Source of the DNA: an uncultured Clostridia bacterium
Lineage (GTDB): Bacteria > Bacillota > Clostridia > Christensenellales > Borkfalkiaceae
DNA: 64,000 nucleotides
Direction of reading: 5' to 3'
NCBI GenBank assembly: GCA_934247225.1
Contig: CAKQJE010000001.1
Coordinates: 186,001 to 250,000 of the forward strand
Shown here: positions 59,123 to 64,000 of the stretch, piece after piece
Numbering within the stretch: the first letter of the stretch is position 1
Layout of the letters: each line of letters starts with the position of its first letter
The notes under the pieces: model-generated
Told to the model about the DNA's origin: nothing
Databases searched by the model: none
What the model saw: the letters and a program-made list of their open reading frames with translations, nothing else
Program-made: the position numbers and the translations under genes

Positions 59123-59470
59123 TTATTTATATCTTTTTTCGCAAAATTCCTCGGGCTGAATGATTATCCCCTTAAAAGCGAGATCGGGTTTCGGTCTCGT
59201 TCTTTTTTTGCGCTTCGGCTTGGGTTTTTGCGGCAATTCGGCGTTTCGTATATAGTAAATCTTCGGATCGCTCCTCGGCGGTTCGATCGGCTTTTCTTCG
59301 GCTTGTATTTTTCTTTTCGGGCGCGCGCTTTCGGGGCGTTTAGCTTTTTTCTTTATGCCGGATCTGATTTCTTCGAGATATTTCCCGAAAAATCGGATAA
59401 TGCAGGCAAATCCGAACGCGGAAACGAAAATCGAAACAAAAAGCAAAGTGAATTGATAAAAATTCGGCAT
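59123..59470 (-). CDS. small membrane protein with basic Pro-rich tail
   Basis: 115 residues: one N-terminal helix (FTLLFVSIFVSAFGFACIIRF), then a strongly basic, proline-rich cytoplasmic-type stretch (RPESARPKRKIQAEEKP, PQKPKPKRKKRTRPKPD). ATG at 59470 follows GAGGAG. A single-gene unit. I do not recognise it; binding to nucleic acid or to the cell envelope through the tail is possible. Confidence 0.65.
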   Translation of the reverse strand: MPNFYQFTLLFVSIFVSAFGFACIIRFFGKYLEEIRSGIKKKAKRPESARPKRKIQAEEKPIEPPRSDPKIYYIRNAELPQKPKPKRKKRTRPKPDLAFKGIIIQPEEFCEKRYK

Positions 59471-59642
59471 AACAATCTCCTCTTCGGTTCGACCGATTTT
59501 TCTTCATTATATAGTGATTGCGGCGTTTGCTTTTGGAAAACTTTGTCGAAATACGTCTTTTAAGGTCGAAGAGGGCGTTTAGCGGTATAAAACGGTAAAT
59601 AAGAGTAAAGAATTAACACAAACTTAAAAGCGAGGTAAAAAT

Positions 59643-60803
59643 ATGGACGCAATAGAAAAAGTCGAAACATGTGAACAAACCGAAACCGTGAAAAACGCGG
59701 AAAACGCGGAAAACGATACGCTTGAAACATCGGAAGAAACCGTCGGAAACGCGGACGCCGTAAACGAAATTCCGGATACGGTCGAAAAAAGAGAAGAAAA
59801 GATTTTTCCCGTCGCGCGGAGCGTATACGGCTCGCCGAACGTTCCGTTATATCCTGTAAATATGCAGGCAAAATCGGCGTTTTCGGGTAATCAACCGCCT
59901 GAATTTATCGAAAAAAGAGAAATGTATACCGAAAAGACAAACGCATACGGCGAAAAGACAAACGCGGCGACCCTTCCGGGCGGAATAAGAACGGGAACGG
60001 CGGGCGCGGCGGAAAACTTTGCGAAATCCCCTGCGACGGACCCGGCGAAAGATAATCCTTTCGGAAAAGATACCGCCGATAAAGCTTCCGTGATCTTCGG
60101 GCAGAGCGAGGACGAAATGCGCAGGGAGTTCAAGGCGTTCAAAGCCGCGAAACTCTTCAAAAAATTCGATTGCGATTTAACCGACGTTTTCAGCCCGGAG
60201 CTGCTTGATCAGAAGCTTACCGAAGCCAAAAATTTCGGGTTCGGAGCAGTTGTAGTAACCCCGCAGAAAATAAAAATCGCAAAAATGAAGCTTAAAGGAA
60301 CTGGCGTGGAAGTCGTCGCGGCGGTATGTTTTCCGCTCGGCGAGGAGTGTTTCGGCGTGAAAAAATACGCCGTGAAAAAAGCTGTCGAAAAGGGTGCGGA
60401 CAGAATTTACGTCCCCGTCGGGATATCGGCGATAAAATTCGGCGCGACCGACCTTATAAAACGCGAGTTTAAAAAGATAATAAAAGTCGCGAAAAAGAAA
60501 AAGGTTTCCGCGGTTCTGGAAAACGGAATAATCAGCTCCGCCGAAACCGAAAAAGCCGTCAGAGCGCTTAACGGCGCGGGCGTTATGTCCTTTGTTACTT
60601 CGAGCGGAAAATTTTCGGGCGGCGAAGGCGTTTCTTCCGTTAAAAACATACGGTATTTTCTTCGCAGCGGAAGCGAGATCAGCGGGTTCACTTCGAGCAG
60701 AAAAAGCGAGGAAGCCGTGGGACTTATGTCCGTCGCGGATAGACTTTTCGTCAAAAACGCCGCCGAACTCGCCTCTGATATAAGAGCCAATCTTAAATAT
60801 TAA
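59643..60803 (+). CDS. DeoC-like TIM-barrel protein lacking catalytic residues, with disordered N-terminal region
   Basis: 386 residues. The first 155 or so are Glu/Asn/Ala-rich and probably disordered (VKNAENAENDTLETSEE, and MYTEKTNAYGEKTNAATLP with an internal repeat). From about 165 it follows deoxyribose-phosphate aldolase: LLDQKLTEAKNFGFGAVVV, VVAAVCFPLGEECFGVKKYA, AVEKGADRIYVPVG and MSFVTSSGKFSGG. At the positions of E. coli Asp102, Lys167 and Lys201 I read Tyr (RIYVPVG), Val (SFVTSSGK) and no Lys (SGFTSSRK). It should not act as an aldolase. A regulatory or binding role is possible. Confidence 0.7.
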   Translation: MDAIEKVETCEQTETVKNAENAENDTLETSEETVGNADAVNEIPDTVEKREEKIFPVARSVYGSPNVPLYPVNMQAKSAFSGNQPPEFIEKREMYTEKTNAYGEKTNAATLPGGIRTGTAGAAENFAKSPATDPAKDNPFGKDTADKASVIFGQSEDEMRREFKAFKAAKLFKKFDCDLTDVFSPELLDQKLTEAKNFGFGAVVVTPQKIKIAKMKLKGTGVEVVAAVCFPLGEECFGVKKYAVKKAVEKGADRIYVPVGISAIKFGATDLIKREFKKIIKVAKKKKVSAVLENGIISSAETEKAVRALNGAGVMSFVTSSGKFSGGEGVSSVKNIRYFLRSGSEISGFTSSRKSEEAVGLMSVADRLFVKNAAELASDIRANLKY

Positions 60804-60813
60804 AATAAAATGC

Positions 60814-60842
60814 TTGACACGAATCGAGTTTAGTTGTAGAAT
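60814..60842 (+). promoter_or_regulatory. sigma-A promoter of the FMN riboswitch/ribU unit
   Basis: TTGACA (60814-60819), 17 bp, TAGAAT (60837-60842). Confidence 0.8.
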
Positions 60843-60849
60843 GTAACCG

Positions 60850-61071
60850 AAATCTTTGGGGCGGAGTGAAAATCTCCACCGGCAGTGAGTCGCCGCCGGG
60901 TAAACGTGATTTTTTGCGATTGCGTTTTATCCTTGTACGGCATAAGAGCGATAAAGTCTGCGAGAGCAAGCCGAATTATAGTGTTTTTCGGCAAAAAGCT
61001 TTGACGGGGCGAACTTCCCCGACCGACGGTAAACCGTTTTTTACGGCAAAGTCCGGATGAGAAAGGATTTT
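60850..61071 (+). ncRNA. FMN riboswitch (RFN element)
   Basis: AAATCTTTGGGGCGGAGTG and CTCCACCGGCAGTGAGTCGC open the element; GCGAACTTCCCCGACCGACGG and AAGTCCGGATGAGAAAGGA close it, with P1 formed by AAATCTTT and AAAGGATTT. It is longer than usual because of an extended arm around 60908-60990. It is followed by a terminator and ribU, so FMN should shut off riboflavin uptake. Confidence 0.93.
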
Positions 61072-61102
61072 TAAACTGAGACAGAAGATGAAGTTTATTT
61101 TT

Positions 61103-61132
61103 AGCCCCGTCCGATTTCGGACGGGGCTTTTT
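61103..61132 (+). terminator. terminator of the FMN riboswitch
   Basis: 11-bp stem AGCCCCGTCCG/CGGACGGGGCT, loop ATTT, then TTTT; ends 3 bp before the ribU Shine-Dalgarno GGAGG. Confidence 0.88.
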
Positions 61133-61142
61133 CGGAGGTTTT

Positions 61143-61820
61143 ATGGATAACGACGACAAAAAAGAGGTTTACGGGCAAATCGAAGAAGTAAACGGTTATA
61201 AAAACGCAGAAACGAACGCCGATAAAAACGCAGAAACGAACGCGGCGGCAACGGAAGAAAAATCCGAAAAACACGGCGTCGGTAACGAGTTTTCGGCAAG
61301 AAGGCTTGCTTTAATAGCGGTTTTCACGGCTTTGGCATACGGAATTTCCTTTCTCGAATTCCCGATATTTCCCGCCGTGTCCTTTTTGAAACTCGATTTT
61401 TCGTTCGCGATAATGCTTATCGCCTCGTATATGCTCGGCGCGCTTTCGGGCGAAGTGATCGTGATCGTGTTCACGCTTTTGAAACTTCCGCTTTCGCAAA
61501 CGGGAATGGTAGGAGACCTTGCGAACTTCGTAATGGCGCAGTTTTTCGTCGTTATGCCGTCGCTTATTTATTATTACAGACGTAAATTTTCGGTCGTGAT
61601 ATTTTCGCTCGTCGTCGCGACGGCTATCGTATCCGCGCTTTCCCTCGTGACAAACCGTTATATGCTTCTTCCTATGTATATGGGCAGCGGCGCGGAAGAG
61701 TTTTTTATGCGGGTGTGGTATTACATAGTGTTGTTCAACGTGATAAAAGGCGTTTCCAACGGAATAATAACCGTTCTGCTTTACAAAAGATTGAAGAAAT
61801 TACTTCACAAATTCCTTTAA
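61143..61820 (+). CDS. ribU: riboflavin ECF transporter S component RibU
   Basis: 225 residues. An Asn/Glu-rich 52-residue start (AETNADKNAETNAAATEE) precedes the membrane part: ARRLALIAVFTALAYGISFL, LKLDFSFAIMLIASYMLGAL, LKLPLSQTGMVGDLANFVMA and later helices, about six in all. LDF and the Ser/Gln/Thr after LLK are typical of RibU. It works with the shared ECF module. The FMN riboswitch upstream supports the substrate. The low-complexity start is unusual for the family. Confidence 0.92.
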   Translation: MDNDDKKEVYGQIEEVNGYKNAETNADKNAETNAAATEEKSEKHGVGNEFSARRLALIAVFTALAYGISFLEFPIFPAVSFLKLDFSFAIMLIASYMLGALSGEVIVIVFTLLKLPLSQTGMVGDLANFVMAQFFVVMPSLIYYYRRKFSVVIFSLVVATAIVSALSLVTNRYMLLPMYMGSGAEEFFMRVWYYIVLFNVIKGVSNGIITVLLYKRLKKLLHKFL

Positions 61821-61838
61821 AAGGTATATAATCGACGT

Positions 61839-62237
61839 ATGGAAAAGATAACACATTCGCGCGAAGAAACGATAAAATTCGCCGAAGAATACGGAAAAAC
61901 GCTCGGCGGCGGAGACGTCGTTTTGCTGGACGGCGAAATGGGCGCGGGCAAAACGGTTTTCACCAAGGGTATCGCCTTGTCTCTCGGCATAACGGACGAA
62001 ATAACAAGCCCGACTTACGCTTATTTAAACGATTACGACGGAAAGTTGTATCATTACGATTGTTACAGGCTTTCCTCGGGCGAGGACGCGGAAGCTCTCG
62101 GTTTAACCGAATATTTTTACGGCAAAGGCATTTGCGTTATCGAGTGGAGCGAAAATATCGCCGACGTTCTTCCCGATAAGACGAAAAGAGTAAAAATAGA
62201 AAAAATCGACGAAAACACCAGAAAAATAACCTATTGA
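61839..62237 (+). CDS. tsaE: tRNA threonylcarbamoyladenosine ATPase TsaE
   Basis: 132 residues. Walker A GEMGAGKTVFTKG, then ITSPTYAYLNDYDGKLYHYD and VIEWSENI, the TsaE motifs. Needed with TsaB, TsaC and TsaD for the t6A modification. Nineteen bp after ribU; first of tsaE-tsaB-rimI. Confidence 0.96.
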   Translation: MEKITHSREETIKFAEEYGKTLGGGDVVLLDGEMGAGKTVFTKGIALSLGITDEITSPTYAYLNDYDGKLYHYDCYRLSSGEDAEALGLTEYFYGKGICVIEWSENIADVLPDKTKRVKIEKIDENTRKITY

Positions 62238-62247
62238 AGAGGACAAA

Positions 62248-62934
62248 ATGAACTATCTTGCAATCGATACGAGCAGAGAAAGCCTTACCGTCGCGGCGGG
62301 GAGCGTTGCGGCGGAAAGTATTAAGGCGGGAAGCGTTGCGGCGGATAAAGCCGTAAACGGCGAAAACGGCACGGGAAAAGAGAGAAAAGCCGTGCGTTTT
62401 TTACCCGACTGCGCGCTCGCTCATTCCGTTGTTTTAATGGACGAAATCGAAAAGTGCCTTGCGGAAGCCGGGTTTGACAAAAAGGATATCGACGTTTTCG
62501 CATGCGCGATAGGTCCGGGATCGTTCACGGGCATAAGAATAGGCGTGGCAACAGTCAAAGCACTTGCTTATGCGCTCGGAAAAAAAGTTCTCGGCGTAAC
62601 CTCTTTCGAATCTCTTGCGTATAATGTATCAGACGGGCGGAAAAAGCTCGCCGTAATAGACGCGCGCCACGCAAATTATTACGTTTGCGGCTACGACGCC
62701 GCGGGCAAAATCGAACTTTCGCCGAGGTTTGTTGCTGTCGGCGAGCTTAAAAAACTTTCCGAAGAATACGAAATCGTGTCCGATACCGAAACGGGTATAG
62801 CGGGAGCAATCGTCGCGGACGCCAAGGACGGGTTTATAAAAGCCGTAGAGGTCAGTCTCGGAAATTCTTCCCGTGACGTGGAAACGCTTGTTCCGCTTTA
62901 CGTCAAAAAAAGTCAGGCGGAGGAAGAAGCGTGA
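62248..62934 (+). CDS. tsaB: TsaB, t6A-complex protein, with a duplicated insertion
   Basis: 228 residues. NYLAIDTSRESLTVAAGSVA starts the ASKHA fold; VFACAIGPGSFTGIRIGVAT is the family signature. Between them, about residues 17-47 (AESIKAGSVAADKAVNGENG and after) replace a short loop. The insert repeats AGSVAA, and the DNA shows the same repeat near 62290-62345. TsaB binds TsaD and TsaE. Ends overlapping rimI by 4 bp. Confidence 0.94.
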   Translation: MNYLAIDTSRESLTVAAGSVAAESIKAGSVAADKAVNGENGTGKERKAVRFLPDCALAHSVVLMDEIEKCLAEAGFDKKDIDVFACAIGPGSFTGIRIGVATVKALAYALGKKVLGVTSFESLAYNVSDGRKKLAVIDARHANYYVCGYDAAGKIELSPRFVAVGELKKLSEEYEIVSDTETGIAGAIVADAKDGFIKAVEVSLGNSSRDVETLVPLYVKKSQAEEEA

Positions 62935-63431
62935 GCGCGAACGATAGCGGAAACGTAAACGCAAACGAAAACGGACGTGAAAACGATATAACCGTCCGCA
63001 AATGGGAAGAAAAGGATTGTTTTGCCGTTTTAAAGATCGAAAAACTTTGTTTTTCCGACCCGTGGACGGAAGAAATGGTTCTCGGTTCTTTCTCGGACGA
63101 TTATTTTCACGGTTATGTTGCCGAAGCGAACGGAAAAGTTATCGCTTACGTCGGTTTGTCGGTCGTTTTCGACACGGCGGACGTTCTTTTGGTAGCTGTA
63201 GTAAAAGAGTTCAGAAATCGGGGTATTGCTTCGCGGCTTATTTCTTCTGGACTTGACCTTGCGGTAAAGCTCGGCGCGGAAAGAGCGATGCTCGAAGTCG
63301 AGACGACTAACGACGCGGCGATAAAATGCTATAAAAAGCTCGGGTTTACGGTTATAGCCGAAAGAAAGAATTATTACGGCGAACTCAGAAACGCCTTTAT
63401 AATGGAGAAAAGGCTATTAAACGACTTATAG
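62931..63431 (+). CDS. rimI: ribosomal protein S18 alanine N-acetyltransferase RimI
   Basis: 166-residue GNAT acetyltransferase. After a 22-residue Asn/Gly-rich start (SANDSGNVNANENGREND) come CFSDPWTEEMVLGSFSDDYF, the acetyl-CoA loop VVKEFRNRGIASRLI and LEVETTNDAAIKCYKKLGF. GTG start overlaps the tsaB stop (GTGA), with GGAGGAAG upstream. The last codons coincide with a copy of the dispersed repeat. Confidence 0.92.
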   Translation: MSANDSGNVNANENGRENDITVRKWEEKDCFAVLKIEKLCFSDPWTEEMVLGSFSDDYFHGYVAEANGKVIAYVGLSVVFDTADVLLVAVVKEFRNRGIASRLISSGLDLAVKLGAERAMLEVETTNDAAIKCYKKLGFTVIAERKNYYGELRNAFIMEKRLLNDL

Positions 63432-63433
63432 GC
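63416..63433 (+). repeat. dispersed ATCGACTTATAG repeat, copy 6
   Basis: ATTAAACGACTTATAGGC, with one base differing in the core; it spans the rimI stop codon and the likely start of the hydrolase gene. Confidence 0.6.
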
Positions 63434-64000
63434 GGACTTCCCGCTATTGTTGAAGGCAGAGGCGAAACGCTTCTGATGCTTCACGGCTATCTTTCGAGCA
63501 AAGAAAGCTTTTTAAAACAGATAGGTTTTTTCTCGAAATTCTTCCGCGTGGTCGCGCCCGATATGACGGGTTTCGGCGAAGCGAAAGGAATGGAAAAACC
63601 GTATTCCGTTGACGATTACAAAGAGGAAATAAAACGGGTAATAGACGAACTCGGCGTTGATAAATGTTGCGTTCTCGCTCACTCGTTCGGGGCGCGGGTC
63701 GCGATAAAACTCGCCGCCGAGGATAAAAGAATAAACAGAATAATTTTTACGGGCGCTGCCGGCATCAAGCCGAAAAGAGGTGTTAAATACTTCTTTAAAA
63801 GGGCGTCTTTTTTAATGCTTAAAAAGCTTGTCCCGAGAGAGAAACTCAAAATGTTTTATTCTCCCGATTATATCGGATTGTCGCCCGTGATGAAGGAGAG
63901 TTTCAAGCTTATCGTCGGGGAAAGGCTCGAACCGTTTGCGAAAAAAATTACGGCGAAAACGCTCGTTCTGAGCGGAAAAGGGGATAAAGAAACTCCGCCT
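63416..64000 (+). CDS. alpha/beta hydrolase (partial, 3' end outside window)
   Basis: 195 codons in the window. AIVEGRGETLLMLHGYLSSK gives the oxyanion HG motif, VVAPDMTGFGEAKG the next strand, and CVLAHSFGARVAIKLAA the nucleophile elbow with Ser in AHSFG. No ATG, GTG or TTG occurs in frame upstream of the first strand (the frame is open from 63335). ATT at 63416, 8 bases after GGAG, would give MKRLIGGLPAIVEG, a natural hydrolase start; the start is therefore uncertain. Substrate unknown. It follows tsaE-tsaB-rimI. Confidence 0.75.
   Translation, partial: MKRLIGGLPAIVEGRGETLLMLHGYLSSKESFLKQIGFFSKFFRVVAPDMTGFGEAKGMEKPYSVDDYKEEIKRVIDELGVDKCCVLAHSFGARVAIKLAAEDKRINRIIFTGAAGIKPKRGVKYFFKRASFLMLKKLVPREKLKMFYSPDYIGLSPVMKESFKLIVGERLEPFAKKITAKTLVLSGKGDKETPP

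Overview
The window looks like a chromosomal segment of a spore-forming member of the Bacillota (class Clostridia level). The support is a spore protease gene (gpr) back to back with rpsT and near lepA-hemW, the complete S10-spc-alpha ribosomal operon in Gram-positive order, zinc-type S14 and S4, a RicT-type PSP1 protein in a tmk-holB-ricT-trmN6-rsmI run, an ECF riboflavin transporter under an FMN riboswitch, and sigma-A promoters that are often near-perfect TTGACA-17-TATAAT. I cannot place it below class level; an uncultured gut lineage is a guess.

Layout. 1-11055: dnaE (cut by the window edge), hemW, lepA (all minus), a glycerophosphodiester phosphodiesterase, a copper P-type ATPase with a C-terminal CopZ-like domain, a YwaF-like membrane protein, a YetF (DUF421)/DUF4363 pair and rpsT. 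11185-15387: gpr, a second-type EF-G with a structured leader, and a PfkB-family sugar kinase. 15528-17591: an accessory island with a type III toxin-antitoxin locus (strong promoter, three tandem RNA repeats, terminator, ToxN/AbiQ-like gene). Its toxin gene is interrupted near its start by a 273-bp cloverleaf-forming inverted-repeat element. A broken XRE regulator, its operator-like sites and a truncated gene follow. 17789-33754: the ribosomal operon from rpsJ to rplQ, with secY, adk, map, infA and rpoA.

34129-45960: a 1331-residue membrane-anchored protein of unknown function, greA, an unknown membrane protein, tmk-holB-ricT, a 2[4Fe-4S] ferredoxin, trmN6, rsmI, a BspA-type LRR lipoprotein and a YfbR-like nucleotidase. 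46107-52742: a small XRE regulator with paired operators, a frameshifted lipoprotein gene, fba, manA, lon, engB and a small membrane protein. 53000-59470: a 1026-residue LRR exported protein, then a lysine riboswitch controlling a fused binding-protein/permease and its ATPase, then a small basic membrane protein. 59643-64000: a DeoC-like protein that has lost its catalytic residues, an FMN riboswitch with ribU, tsaE-tsaB-rimI, and an alpha/beta hydrolase cut by the window edge.

The strongest discovery is the disrupted type III toxin-antitoxin locus. Removing the inserted element together with one copy of an AT duplication restores an open reading frame that starts at a well-placed ATG with a Shine-Dalgarno sequence and runs straight into the toxin. 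Other leads are a dispersed 18-28 bp motif (ATCGACTTATAG core) that always reads in the direction of a gene ending upstream of it, an internal ribosome-binding site that could release a free CopZ from the copA gene, a binding protein that appears circularly permuted, and low-complexity N-terminal extensions that look like products of short tandem duplications.
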